Source: Thermococcus sp. JdFR-02 (GTDB lineage: Archaea; Methanobacteriota_B; Thermococci; Thermococcales; Thermococcaceae). From it: a stretch of DNA of 64,000 nucleotides. The notes beneath the pieces were generated by a model. The model was not told the DNA's origin. It saw only the letters and a list, made by a program, of their open reading frames with translations, and searched no databases. Shown here piece after piece: positions 8,919 through 17,388 of the stretch. A program made the position numbers and the translations under genes. The stretch spans positions 161,698-225,697 of the forward strand of contig MTLP01000012.1 of NCBI GenBank assembly GCA_002009975.1. Reading direction: 5' to 3'. The number at the start of each line of letters is the position of its first letter. The first letter of the stretch is position 1.

Positions 8919-11024
8919 ATGCGTGGAATAGGAGTTTTAATAATTGCTTTGCTGATTCTTCCTAATGCTTTTGCTTATCAGATTCCTGAAAAGAACGTAA
9001 TTTACCAAATAATGGTGGACAGATTTTATGATGGCAATCAAAGTAACAATGGACCTTTTTATGATCCTACTCATACTAAATATCGCCTCTATTGGGGAGG
9101 TGATTTAGAGGGGATAATCCAAAAGCTTAACTATTTACAGGAGCTTGGTGTTTCAATGATCTGGCTTTCTCCAGTAAATGATAATGTGAACAAAATAATC
9201 TATGGTTCAGCGCCTTATCATGGATACTGGACGAGAGATTACAAAAGAATTGAAGAGCATTTTGGGGATTGGAGAACTTTTAGACGTTTGGTTGAAGAAG
9301 CGGAAGAAAGAGGCATATGTATCATCGTTGATTTTGTTCCAAATCATTCAAATCCAGCAACAGATGGTGAATTAGCTTCTCTTTATAACAATGGTACTTT
9401 CATAACAAATTATTACTACGATAAGCAAAATGCAACACGAAATCAGTACACGGGGAGTTTGGAGAACATTTATCATCACAATGGAAACATAAAGAATTGG
9501 TTTGGCTTTGAGTTAAAATATGCAAACCTTTTTGGATTGGCTGATTTTAACCACTTAAACCCTTGGGTTGATGAATATCTGAAAGAAAGCCTTGATTTAT
9601 TTATTCAAAGCGGAGTTTGCGGCTTTAGAATTGATGCAGTGAAGCACATGGATTTAGGCTGGCTCACTCAGTTCTACGCTTTTGCTTATCAAAAAGAACC
9701 CCTATTCATTTATGGGGAGTATTACAAACTCGACACATCAAAAAGTGATGACATGTTTTATTTCTACCAATACTCAAACATTTCACCTCTATTAAGCATT
9801 CCAATAAGGAATGATATAGTTAGGACTTTTGCTTATGGGGGAAGCTTAAAAGATCTGTCGAGAAAGATAGAAAATTATTACTCACACCTCGTTTATCCAA
9901 ACAAGGCTGTGAATTTCTTAGATAATCACGACTTGCCAAGATATTTAAGCGAAAGCAAAAACAAAGACAGATATCACATGGCTTTAAGCTTAGTCATGAC
10001 TTTGCCAGGAATTCCAGTGATTTATTATGGAGATGAGAGCTATTTGGTGAGCAAAGACGGTAAAGGGGATCCCTACAACAGACCTATGATGCACTTTAAT
10101 TCTTCAACCGAGGCTTTTAGAATAATTAAAACTTTAGCAAAGCTCAGAAAAGAGAACAACGCTCTAGCTTATGGTGATTTAAGAACGCTTTATGCCAATT
10201 ATAACACTTGGGTCTTTGAGAGAACCTTTGGAAGCGAGAAGATTTTAGTGGTTGTAAATAAGGTTGATGACAAAAACCTTGAGATTCCTTTAAACTGGAG
10301 CAATGGTATTTATAGAGACATTCTCTATGGTATTGAGATGAACGTTAAAGATGGAAAAGCCAAAATTTTTGTTCCAAAGGACAAAATACTTGTTTTCAGT
10401 TTTAAAGATGAAGAGGAGAAACCTTTGATAGGTTCGGTAACTCCTTATTTAGGACAACCGGGACAGAAAATAGTTCTTGGTGGCGTTGCATTTGGAAAAA
10501 ATGGAAAAGTGATCGTTGAGAGTGAATACGAGAAGAAAAAAGCCAAGATTATAGAATGGAACGATGAAATGATAGTCTTTGAAATGCCGCAAATTAGAAC
10601 TCAAAAAGCTTGGGTGAAGGTTTATATTGACAATGGAAAGGAGAGCAACGAAGTTAAGGTTAGATATTTGAGTGGCGAACAGATTACTTCTTTAATTGTT
10701 TTAAATGCGAGCAACTTAACGGGACAGCTTTGGATTAAGGGAGATATTCCAGAGCTTGCGGAACCAATACCTCTTTTAAAATCAAAAAACTATTACTTCC
10801 AAGTTGTAAGCTTACCTAAAGATGCAGTTTTTGAAATTCAGCTTTACAAGGGGTTGCCTTGGGAAAAGCTCGAGCCTCTAAACGTTACACTATATGGAAA
10901 GAGTAATAGTACAGTGATTTTGAGCGAAGAACCTATTACAAGGGAAACAAATGTGAAAGCTATTTGTGGGGTTGGCATGGTTTTGGTTATCTCTTTAATG
11001 ATTTTGCTATTTCGGAGGGACTAA
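8919..11024 (+). CDS. Membrane-anchored GH13 enzyme, cyclodextrin glucanotransferase-like
   Basis: A 701-residue secreted alpha-amylase superfamily enzyme. A signal peptide ends near NAFA. The GH13 barrel has all catalytic residues: nucleophile Asp239 in GFRIDAVKH, acid/base Glu267 in YGEYY, and Asp338 in FLDNHD. After the barrel and domain C there is an IPT/TIG-like domain D starting at GSVTPYLGQPGQ, then a CBM20-like segment (LWIKGDIPEL), the order of a CGTase. The last 20 residues (VGMVLVISLMILLF then RRD) form a membrane anchor. The family converts starch to cyclodextrins or maltodextrins outside the cell. CGTase versus amylase/pullulanase-type specificity cannot be decided by eye. GGTGAT precedes the ATG. 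Confidence 0.82.
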   Translation: MRGIGVLIIALLILPNAFAYQIPEKNVIYQIMVDRFYDGNQSNNGPFYDPTHTKYRLYWGGDLEGIIQKLNYLQELGVSMIWLSPVNDNVNKIIYGSAPYHGYWTRDYKRIEEHFGDWRTFRRLVEEAEERGICIIVDFVPNHSNPATDGELASLYNNGTFITNYYYDKQNATRNQYTGSLENIYHHNGNIKNWFGFELKYANLFGLADFNHLNPWVDEYLKESLDLFIQSGVCGFRIDAVKHMDLGWLTQFYAFAYQKEPLFIYGEYYKLDTSKSDDMFYFYQYSNISPLLSIPIRNDIVRTFAYGGSLKDLSRKIENYYSHLVYPNKAVNFLDNHDLPRYLSESKNKDRYHMALSLVMTLPGIPVIYYGDESYLVSKDGKGDPYNRPMMHFNSSTEAFRIIKTLAKLRKENNALAYGDLRTLYANYNTWVFERTFGSEKILVVVNKVDDKNLEIPLNWSNGIYRDILYGIEMNVKDGKAKIFVPKDKILVFSFKDEEEKPLIGSVTPYLGQPGQKIVLGGVAFGKNGKVIVESEYEKKKAKIIEWNDEMIVFEMPQIRTQKAWVKVYIDNGKESNEVKVRYLSGEQITSLIVLNASNLTGQLWIKGDIPELAEPIPLLKSKNYYFQVVSLPKDAVFEIQLYKGLPWEKLEPLNVTLYGKSNSTVILSEEPITRETNVKAICGVGMVLVISLMILLFRRD

Positions 11025-11028
11025 TCCT

Positions 11029-11036
11029 CTTTTTTA
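11029..11036 (+). terminator. Poly-T transcription terminator after the GH13 gene
   Basis: A run of T residues, interrupted only at its end, starts five bases after the stop of the GH13 gene. Such runs are the usual intrinsic terminators of Thermococcales RNA polymerase. Confidence 0.5.
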
Positions 11037-11167
11037 TAACTTGTCAAAACTAAGGTGATAATATTCTTTTGCTTTTTTCAATACTCTTGATAATTAAAGT
11101 TCAGGTATTTAAAGACGACACAACCTTTTTTAGTTATCAAAAAAGAAATCTTTTAGGTGTGATAACA

Positions 11168-11932
11168 ATGAAAAAACATGAATGGGAAGAATTTTTCGAC
11201 AGAGAGGCAGGGCACTACTTGAAAGAGCCGTTTACTAAATACACAAAAGAGGAAGTGGAGTTTTTATTAAATGAGTTTCAGCTGCCAGAAGGAGCCAAAA
11301 TATTGGATGTTGGCTGTGGTGTCGGAAGGCATTCGATAGAACTCGCAAAAAGAGGATACAGAGTAACAGGGATAGACCTTTCCCAGGGAATGCTTGAAGA
11401 AGCAAGAAAACGAGCTCAAAGGGAAGGTGTTGAAGTGGAGTTCATAAAAGCAGATGCTACAAAGTTTAAGCGTGAGGAGGAATTTGACGCTGCCATATGC
11501 CTCTGTGAAGGTGCTTTTTCGTTAATCGGTTCAAGTGACGACCCAATAGAGCACGACTTAGCGATACTCAAGAACATTTATAAATCCTTAAAGCCCGGTG
11601 GGAAATTTATTTTGACTGCCCTAAGTGCCCTTTCAAGAATTAAAGGAGCATCAAACGAGGACATAGCTAAAGGAACTTTCGATCCAAACACCATGACGTT
11701 CTTTGAAGAAATTGAGGCACCGGATGGCACAAAAATCCCGATTAAAGAACGCGTCTACGTCCCTACAGAGCTTTACTTAATGTTCAAAATGGTTGGGTTT
11801 GAAGTAAAAGCCATCTGGGGAGGTACTGCTGGTAGATGGGGAAAGAGGAAGATAGATTTCGATGATATCGAAATAATGGTAATAGCTGAGAAGCCTAAAA
11901 GGAGGAATTTAAGTGAAGGATGTTCATATTAG
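11168..11932 (+). CDS. Class I SAM-dependent methyltransferase
   Basis: About 254 residues. The SAM-binding motif I is ILDVGCGVGRHS (about residue 41), motif II GIDLSQGMLEEA, and motif IV-like AAICLCEGAFS. The C-terminal part (ELYLMFKMVGFEVKAIWGG) is typical of small-molecule methyltransferases, and no nucleic-acid-binding domain is present. The substrate is unknown. I chose the ATG following AGGTGTGAT and downstream of a TTTAAA box rather than an upstream TTG that would extend the protein by 33 residues. The following GNAT gene overlaps it by 20 bp, so the two are probably co-translated. Confidence 0.85.
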   Translation: MKKHEWEEFFDREAGHYLKEPFTKYTKEEVEFLLNEFQLPEGAKILDVGCGVGRHSIELAKRGYRVTGIDLSQGMLEEARKRAQREGVEVEFIKADATKFKREEEFDAAICLCEGAFSLIGSSDDPIEHDLAILKNIYKSLKPGGKFILTALSALSRIKGASNEDIAKGTFDPNTMTFFEEIEAPDGTKIPIKERVYVPTELYLMFKMVGFEVKAIWGGTAGRWGKRKIDFDDIEIMVIAEKPKRRNLSEGCSY

Positions 11933-12365
11933 AAAAGCCCAAGAATCAGATTTGCACGAAATTAAAAATCTTATGTTAGAGCTCATCGAAAGCCTTGAAA
12001 GTGAAGAGGGAATAGACGAAAATGCCATACTTAAGAACTGCAGAAAAATCCTAAAGGCTCCAAATGCACATTTGCTGGTTGCGGAGTTAGATGGAGAGAT
12101 AGTAGGAGTGTTGCATTTAAACGTTCGTAGAACGCTTCTCCATTCCGCACCTTCTGGGTTGATTGATGAGCTCGTTGTATCCGAGAGACACAGAGGAAAG
12201 GGAATAGGAAGAAAACTGATAGAGGCTGCTGTGGAATTATGTAAGGGATTAAAATGCGCTGAAATTGAAGTGAGCACTGAGATTAGTAACCTCAAAGCTA
12301 GGGAGTTTTATAAAAGCATGGGCTTTGAAGAGATTGGAGTCCTTCTTGAGATGGATTTAGATTAA
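11913..12365 (+). CDS. GNAT family N-acetyltransferase
   Basis: A 150-residue single-domain GNAT protein. The acetyl-CoA pyrophosphate loop is RHRGKGIGRKL (R/Q-x-x-G-x-G/A) at about residue 91, preceded by the strand GLIDELVVSE and followed by NLKAREFYKSMGFEEIG. It is expected to acetylate an amine on a small molecule or a protein. The GTG start is supported by GGAGG seven nt upstream. It overlaps the end of the methyltransferase gene. The acceptor is unknown. Confidence 0.88.
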   Translation: MKDVHIRKAQESDLHEIKNLMLELIESLESEEGIDENAILKNCRKILKAPNAHLLVAELDGEIVGVLHLNVRRTLLHSAPSGLIDELVVSERHRGKGIGRKLIEAAVELCKGLKCAEIEVSTEISNLKAREFYKSMGFEEIGVLLEMDLD

Positions 12366-12551
12366 TCATCCTTCCCAAATGCTTTTCCATTCGAATTCAT
12401 CTTTCTCTTCTTTTTCTTCAGTTTCTAATATTATCTCTGGTTCTTTTTCTCTTTCTTTCCACATGGTAGCGGCTAACCAAAGAAGGGCAAATGGACCAGT
12501 AAGGATCAGAAGGAAAATAAAGAACAATGCTTTTTTCGTTTTTTCGTTCAT
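12366..12551 (-). CDS. Small single-helix membrane protein, 61 residues
   Basis: A short protein with one hydrophobic helix (ALFFIFLLILTGPFALLWLA) after a basic start, then an acidic Glu/Lys tail ending FEWKSIWEG. Its stop abuts the stop of the convergent GNAT gene without a gap. No ribosome site is evident, but an ATATATC box lies about 20-27 nt before the ATG, which would fit a leaderless transcript. The function is unknown, and it could still be a chance frame. Confidence 0.5.
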   Translation of the reverse strand: MNEKTKKALFFIFLLILTGPFALLWLAATMWKEREKEPEIILETEEKEEKDEFEWKSIWEG

Positions 12552-12787
12552 ATTTTAAATTTAGACTTTTAGATATATGAAATTAATCCTTCACTTTTCT
12601 TGTGTTATGAAAACATCGAAAATTTTTCACATTTATTCAAATGTATTTTGTCATAATACAGCTTTAAAGTTTAAACATTAAAATCAAGATTTAAAAAACT
12701 TTATTAACCAGAAATGTGTAACATGTGAGTGCAAAACCTGTCCCGCTTTTCTTTTCTGCGAGATGGTTTTGCTTTGGTGGTGATAGC

Positions 12788-13198
12788 GTGAAGAAATTAA
12801 TAATAATGTTGGGATTTTGGTTAATAAGCTTACCTTTAGTGCTATGTCAAGAAAGTGAAGATTACTTAACGGGTCTCAGTGCAAGCGGACCATTCATCGG
12901 TGTTGCAGTGATAATTGCCCTTTTCTTACTGCTCTGGGTTCTTCGAAAGTTCCTGCTTAAGCTCATTCTCGTGTCCATTGTGGCGGTGATCTTTGGAGGG
13001 ATTGGTTTACTTCTAGGTTCATTTTTCCTTCCAGCTTTTCAGATCCCATTAGGAGGGGCATTCCTTATCTTTGGTCTCTGGGTATCGCTGAAGCTTCTGA
13101 AAGCTCAGAAAGGAGAGATTGTAGTTACGAGAAGTTCCTTAGGAGACAGGGACAGCGATGTGGACTTCTTCTGGGGGGATGATGAATGGGAAGATTAA
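12788..13198 (+). CDS. Membrane protein with signal peptide and three hydrophobic segments
   Basis: A protein of about 136 residues. A signal peptide (KKLIIMLGFWLISLPLVLC) is followed by three close hydrophobic segments (FIGVAVIIALFLLLWVL, LILVSIVAVIFGGIGLLLG, IPLGGAFLIFGLWVSL) and a hydrophilic acidic tail ending DDEWED. The layout resembles membrane segments of NfeD-type proteins, but the OB domain is missing, so I do not assign it. GGTGGTGAT places the start at the GTG given; an upstream in-frame codon would add 21 unconvincing residues. It may share a transcript with the next gene. Confidence 0.65.
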   Translation: MKKLIIMLGFWLISLPLVLCQESEDYLTGLSASGPFIGVAVIIALFLLLWVLRKFLLKLILVSIVAVIFGGIGLLLGSFFLPAFQIPLGGAFLIFGLWVSLKLLKAQKGEIVVTRSSLGDRDSDVDFFWGDDEWED

Positions 13199-13270
13199 GG
13201 GAGCTTTCAAGAGCCTTCGGCGTGAAGGTCAAAGGTGATGATTGGTTAATCAGTTTTTGAGGTGATTAGG

Positions 13271-13666
13271 ATGGGAAAGTTCTCTACATTTGTGGTGATA
13301 ATCATCCTGCTTGGTGCAGGAGGATGGTACCTAAATTACCATCTCAAGCTTTCGAACTACGATCAAGAATTGCTATTCAATGATGAGAAAACTGTTCAGG
13401 GGGTAGTATACTACACATCAGACGTAATCCCTGCGGGAACTTACAGAATTGAGATTGACACAGAGGGAAGTGTCAATGATGTGGAAATATTAGATGCTAA
13501 CTCGGGCAATGTTATTCACACGCCTCTTATGGTTGTCAAGTCTGACTTCATATACACCTCAGACGTGCCTTTTAGAGTTAGAGTGGAGTTTCATCCAGAG
13601 GGAGATAGTTATATCAAATACCGCACTTCGGTGAAGGTCTATAGGCTGACTAAGAAAGAAAAATAG
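13271..13666 (+). CDS. Membrane-anchored extracytoplasmic protein, unknown
   Basis: About 131 residues: one N-terminal helix (FSTFVVIIILLGAGGWYL) followed by a beta-rich domain of about 105 residues. That domain has an alternating pattern (GTYRIEIDTEGSVNDVEI, FRVRVEFHPEGDSY) suggesting a beta-sandwich outside the cell. No cysteine or catalytic motif is apparent. GGTGAT lies before the ATG used. It follows another small membrane gene on the same strand. The family is not recognised. Confidence 0.6.
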   Translation: MGKFSTFVVIIILLGAGGWYLNYHLKLSNYDQELLFNDEKTVQGVVYYTSDVIPAGTYRIEIDTEGSVNDVEILDANSGNVIHTPLMVVKSDFIYTSDVPFRVRVEFHPEGDSYIKYRTSVKVYRLTKKEK

Positions 13667-13705
13667 TTTAATACTTTCACTTCCTCTATCTTTTTTGGTG
13701 ATATA

Positions 13706-14485
13706 ATGAACTTTGAGCGAAAAGTCCTTATTGGAATGGTTCACCTCAAGCCCTTACCTGGTTCTTATCTTTATGATGGAAATTTTGAAAATGTTATTGA
13801 ACATGCTCTAAGTGAGGCAAAAAAGCTGGAAAAAGCTGGTTTTGATGCTATAATGGTTGAGAACTTCAATGATGTGCCTTTTCCAAAGACCGTTGAGCCT
13901 ACAACCATTGCTTCTCTAAGTGTTGTTGCAAAAGTCATTAGAGAGGAAATCTCCCTTCCACTTGGTATTAACGTTTTAAGAAACGATGCAATAGCTGCTT
14001 ACTCAATAGCCTACGCTGTAAAAGCAGATTTCATAAGAGTGAATGTTTTGAGTGGAGTAGCTTATACTGATCAGGGGATAATTGAGGGTGTGGCTTATGA
14101 ATTAGCAAAGCTTAGAAAAGCATTACCGAGCAAGATAAAGGTTTTTGCAGATGTTCACGTTAAGCATGCGTATCATTTCGGCAATTTCGAGGAAGCAATA
14201 AATGACACAATCGAAAGAGGTTTAGCAGATGCAATAATTGTTAGCGGAAAAAGAACGGGTGGAGAAGTAGATTTGGAAAAGCTCAAAAAGGCTAAGCAAA
14301 TTTCAAGTGTGCCAGTTTTAGTTGGTTCTGGAACAACTTATGAGAACTTGCCAAAGCTTTGGAACTATGCTGATGGCTTTATAGTTGGGACATGGATTAA
14401 GAAAGATGGAAAAACAAAAAATGACATAGATTTGGAGAGGGCTAAGAAGTTGGTTGAGCTTGCTGAGAGCCTTCGCCTTGAGTAG
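13706..14485 (+). CDS. BtpA family TIM-barrel protein
   Basis: A 259-residue BtpA/SgcQ-type protein. Family marks are GMVHLKPLPGSY at the N-terminus, GFDAIMVENFNDVPFP (about residue 45), LPLGINVLRNDA, DFIRVNVLSG, VFADVHVKHA, and a phosphate-binding end GLADAIIVSGKRTGG and FIVGTWIKKDG. BtpA was named for photosystem I assembly in cyanobacteria, but archaeal members have no known role; the fold suggests a phosphosugar or nucleotide-related enzyme. GGTGAT precedes the ATG. Its 3' end overlaps a convergent membrane gene by 44 bp. Confidence 0.87.
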   Translation: MNFERKVLIGMVHLKPLPGSYLYDGNFENVIEHALSEAKKLEKAGFDAIMVENFNDVPFPKTVEPTTIASLSVVAKVIREEISLPLGINVLRNDAIAAYSIAYAVKADFIRVNVLSGVAYTDQGIIEGVAYELAKLRKALPSKIKVFADVHVKHAYHFGNFEEAINDTIERGLADAIIVSGKRTGGEVDLEKLKKAKQISSVPVLVGSGTTYENLPKLWNYADGFIVGTWIKKDGKTKNDIDLERAKKLVELAESLRLE

Positions 14486-14840
14486 ACTCTCTCTGTTCTT
14501 GACTTTCTCTGCTTCTATATCCAAAGTAGAAGCCTATTATTGTTGAAAAAACACCTAAAAAGTAATTCCTAAGTTCTGAAGGTATGGTTAGGTATTGACT
14601 TCCTACGACGATTACTATGAAAGCTGTAGCCAATGCTGCGGTTATTGCCCTCCTCATTTCGCTTTTGTTAAGGTTCTTGTTATTGCTCCATCCGAGGAAG
14701 AGGACAACTAAGAACACTAGAATTGGTAGGGCTATGAGTGTTAGTCTTATATCCACGTATACGCCGCTGAAAAGCAGTATTGCAACAACCAAAATTGCAA
14801 ATATTGCAACCGCATTTGAATAAGTGGATTTTTCTTCCAT
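14442..14840 (-). CDS. Four-helix membrane protein of unknown function
   Basis: A 132-residue protein with four hydrophobic segments (AVAIFAILVVAILLFSGVY, LTLIALPILVFLVVLFLGW, AITAALATAFIVIVVGS, NYFLGVFSTIIGFYFGY) and a polar, Gln/Glu/Ser-rich tail of about 25 residues. The last helix and FGYRS end look like small archaeal membrane proteins of unassigned function. It overlaps the end of the BtpA gene on the other strand. GGTGAT-like sequence precedes the ATG. Confidence 0.7.
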   Translation of the reverse strand: MEEKSTYSNAVAIFAILVVAILLFSGVYVDIRLTLIALPILVFLVVLFLGWSNNKNLNKSEMRRAITAALATAFIVIVVGSQYLTIPSELRNYFLGVFSTIIGFYFGYRSRESQEQRESTQGEGSQQAQPTS

Positions 14841-14909
14841 AAAATCACCTAAAAGATTATATTCACAAGTTGTAAATAAGGATTTAGTAACAAAGTTGGG
14901 GGCGGAGAG

Positions 14910-16259
14910 ATGGGCAAATACTTTGGAACAAGTGGTATAAGAGAAATCGTTAATGAAAAGCTTACTCCAGAATTGGCTTTAAAGGTTGGAAAAGCCCTTG
15001 GAACTTATTTGGGAGAGGGAAAAGTTGTCGTTGGTATGGACACAAGGACAAGCGGAGAAATGCTTAAGGGTGCTTTGATTAGTGGGCTTTTAAGCACGGG
15101 TATAGACGTCATCGATATTGGTCTTTCTCCAACTCCTTTAACAGGCTTTGCTATTAAGCTCTATGAAGCAAACGCTGGCGTGACAATTACAGCTTCACAT
15201 AATCCCCCGGAGTATAATGGAATTAAGGTTTGGCAGGAAAATGGAATGGCTTACACAAGCGAAATGGAAAACGAGCTTGAGAGAATTATTGAAGAAGGGA
15301 AATTTAGAAAGGCTTCTTGGAGAGAGATTGGAAAGTTAGGCTTTGCAGATCCTTCTAAAGCCTACATAGAAAAAGCCCTTGAGATGGTTGCTCTTGAAAG
15401 CTCTTACAAAGTTGTTGTTGATTGCGGAAATGGTGCTGGTTCTCTGATAAGTCCATATCTCCAAAGAGAGCTTGGTAACAAAGTTGTAAGTTTGAATTCT
15501 CACATAAGCGGTTATTTTGTTAGAGAACTTGAACCAAATGCTAAAAGCCTTGAAGAATTGGCAAAAGCTGTGAAAGTTCTAAAAGCGGATGTTGGAATTG
15601 CCCACGATGGCGATGCCGACAGAATTGGCGTTGTTGATGATCAAGGTAATTTCGTTGAATATGAAGTAATGTTGAGCTTGATAAGTGGCTACATGCTCAA
15701 GAAGTTTGGAAAAGGGAAGATAATTACAACTGTTGATGCTGGTTTTGCTTTGGATAACTACGTTAAGCCCTTAGGTGGAGAAGTTGTTAGGGTGAAAGTT
15801 GGGGATGTTGCTGTTGCTGAGGGAATAATTAAGGAAAAGGCTGTTTTTGGAGGAGAGCCAAGTGGAACTTGGATAATGCCCCAATGGAACCTAACTCCTG
15901 ATGGAATTTTCGCTGGAGCTTTGGTTTTGGAAATGATTGACAAATTTGGCTCTTTAAGTGAGTTAGCAAAGGAAATTCCAAGATATGTAACGTTAAGGGC
16001 AAAGATACCATGTTCAAATGAGAAAAAAAGAAAAGCTATGGAAATAATAGCAAGGGAAGCACTAAAGAGCTTTGAATACAAGCGTTTAATTGATATTGAT
16101 GGTGTGAGAATAGAGAACGATGAGTGGTGGATTCTCTTTAGACCAAGCGGAACAGAACCCATAATGAGGATTACTTTGGAAGCACATACAAAAGAGAAAG
16201 CTGAGGAACTGATGAAGAAGGCGAAGGAGTTAGTGGAGAGAGCTATTAGAAAAGCTTAG
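14910..16259 (+). CDS. Alpha-D-phosphohexomutase family (phosphoglucosamine/phosphomannomutase-type)
   Basis: A 449-residue mutase with all family signatures: the phosphoserine loop [11 protein letters not shown] (Ser96), the Mg2+ loop DGDADR (about residue 233), the sugar loop GGEPSG (about 316) and the phosphate loop RPSGTEP (about 412). It moves a phosphate between C1 and C6 (or C5) of a sugar. Thermococcales carry several paralogues with phosphoglucosamine, phosphomannose/phosphoglucose and phosphopentose specificity, which I cannot separate by eye, so no symbol is given. GGCGGAG precedes the ATG. The last bases overlap a convergent flavodoxin gene. Confidence 0.9.
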   Translation: MGKYFGTSGIREIVNEKLTPELALKVGKALGTYLGEGKVVVGMDTRTSGEMLKGALISGLLSTGIDVIDIGLSPTPLTGFAIKLYEANAGVTITASHNPPEYNGIKVWQENGMAYTSEMENELERIIEEGKFRKASWREIGKLGFADPSKAYIEKALEMVALESSYKVVVDCGNGAGSLISPYLQRELGNKVVSLNSHISGYFVRELEPNAKSLEELAKAVKVLKADVGIAHDGDADRIGVVDDQGNFVEYEVMLSLISGYMLKKFGKGKIITTVDAGFALDNYVKPLGGEVVRVKVGDVAVAEGIIKEKAVFGGEPSGTWIMPQWNLTPDGIFAGALVLEMIDKFGSLSELAKEIPRYVTLRAKIPCSNEKKRKAMEIIAREALKSFEYKRLIDIDGVRIENDEWWILFRPSGTEPIMRITLEAHTKEKAEELMKKAKELVERAIRKA

Positions 16260-16719
16260 ATTCTCCCTTAGCTCTTTCTTTAATCTTTTCAGCAAATCTT
16301 CTCGCTTTTTCGATGTCTTTCTCATTTGGTCTTCCTTTGTTTATGCCTCCAATCTTTGCCAGCCAGCCGTTTGTGTCCCAGCCTCTGCATGAGAACTCGC
16401 CAACAATTTCAAAGCCTTTTTCTTTGAGCTTTTTCCTTAAAGCTCGATGGTTGTACCAAGGGATATTCACTCCAGCTGTTGAAAAGATAAATGCTTTCTT
16501 TCCTTTCATTCTTGGAAGATTGTCCACGAGTTTGAGAAGTGCCCAATGGTGTCTCCACCAATAAATCCCAGAACCAAAGCCTATTAAGTCATATTCTAAA
16601 AGTTCATCTCTAACAGCCCAAGGTTTAACGAGCTTGGCATTTAGCACCTCTGCTATTGCTTTGGCTATCTTTTCCGTGTTCTTATGGTGAATTGAGACAT
16701 ATACAATTATTGTCTTCAT
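16246..16719 (-). CDS. Flavodoxin-like FMN protein
   Basis: A 157-residue flavodoxin-fold protein. The N-terminal strand and phosphate loop [17 protein letters not shown] replaces the canonical T-x-T/S-G-N-T, and [12 protein letters not shown] and FSTAGVN supply the two isoalloxazine-contacting loops. It probably carries electrons. It starts within the last four bases of the TudS-like gene, so the two are tightly coupled; a reductant for that iron-sulfur desulfurase is a natural idea (inference). Confidence 0.85.
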   Translation of the reverse strand: MKTIIVYVSIHHKNTEKIAKAIAEVLNAKLVKPWAVRDELLEYDLIGFGSGIYWWRHHWALLKLVDNLPRMKGKKAFIFSTAGVNIPWYNHRALRKKLKEKGFEIVGEFSCRGWDTNGWLAKIGGINKGRPNEKDIEKARRFAEKIKERAKGESKLF

Positions 16720-17279
16720 TTCAGAGCCTCTTCTATCTTTTTTAGACTATCCATAATATTGTCTTTATCAAATTCCAAATAAACGCCTTTAATCCTGCTT
16801 TTCAGCAATTCAAAGAGAAGCCCTTCTCCATTGATGAGCTTGAAGTCTTTAGCGATTTCCTTTGCCAGCTTAAATCTCTCTTCCTTACTTAAGCGCTTAA
16901 ACTCCTCCATCCTCTCATAGGGGTATTTATTTGGATCACTTGAGCTTGTGTGGAATACGCCGCAGGTTGGAGAGCCTTTAACACCTATAAAAATAACTTT
17001 TGAGGGTTTTTCTTCTTTTATAACACGTTCAATAAACTCAACCACTCTTTCTACTGCTTCTCTCATTCCCAAACGCTCATAAACTTCTTTAATTGCAGGC
17101 GCTCTTGGAAAGCCAAGCAAGAGAAATTCAGGGCAAGGATAGGCTAGAATCCGAACATTATTTAAATATTTGGCTAAGAACCTCGTTAATGCTTTACTCG
17201 TTTTGTACTCCTTTTCTTTTGGACCTCTATAGACAAAGTAAGGAGACAACAGACAGGGTGAAATTACAATGAGAGTCAT
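16716..17279 (-). CDS. TudS/DUF523-related desulfurase-like protein
   Basis: About 187 residues. Three cysteines sit in conserved-looking contexts: Cys9 in ISPCLLSP, Cys49 in AYPCPE and Cys106 in KGSPTCG. This matches the three ligands of the [4Fe-4S] cluster in 2-thiouracil desulfurases (TudS, formerly DUF523), and the KGSPTCG strand-end motif is diagnostic. It may remove sulfur from thiolated nucleobases or related compounds. I chose the second of two adjacent ATG codons, five nt after GGTGA. It overlaps the flavodoxin gene by four bases. Confidence 0.72.
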   Translation of the reverse strand: MTLIVISPCLLSPYFVYRGPKEKEYKTSKALTRFLAKYLNNVRILAYPCPEFLLLGFPRAPAIKEVYERLGMREAVERVVEFIERVIKEEKPSKVIFIGVKGSPTCGVFHTSSSDPNKYPYERMEEFKRLSKEERFKLAKEIAKDFKLINGEGLLFELLKSRIKGVYLEFDKDNIMDSLKKIEEALK

Positions 17280-17388
17280 CATACTCACCATAAAGAGTTA
17301 GCAGGAAAATGCTTAATATATTTGTCTTAATTATTATGCAAAAAGATTTTTAAAATTTGAAGTTGTAATAATTATGGTGATGCTAATT

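Noticed and set aside
13235..13241. GTGATGA resembling a C box of a C/D guide RNA
   Set aside because: No CTGA D or D' boxes are found at the required distances; the motif is better explained by purine-rich intergenic DNA.
13186..13260. 24-codon frame MGRLRELSRAFG... after the membrane protein gene
   Set aside because: It reads like protein and has G-rich DNA upstream, but it is too short and overlaps the preceding stop; there is not enough support.
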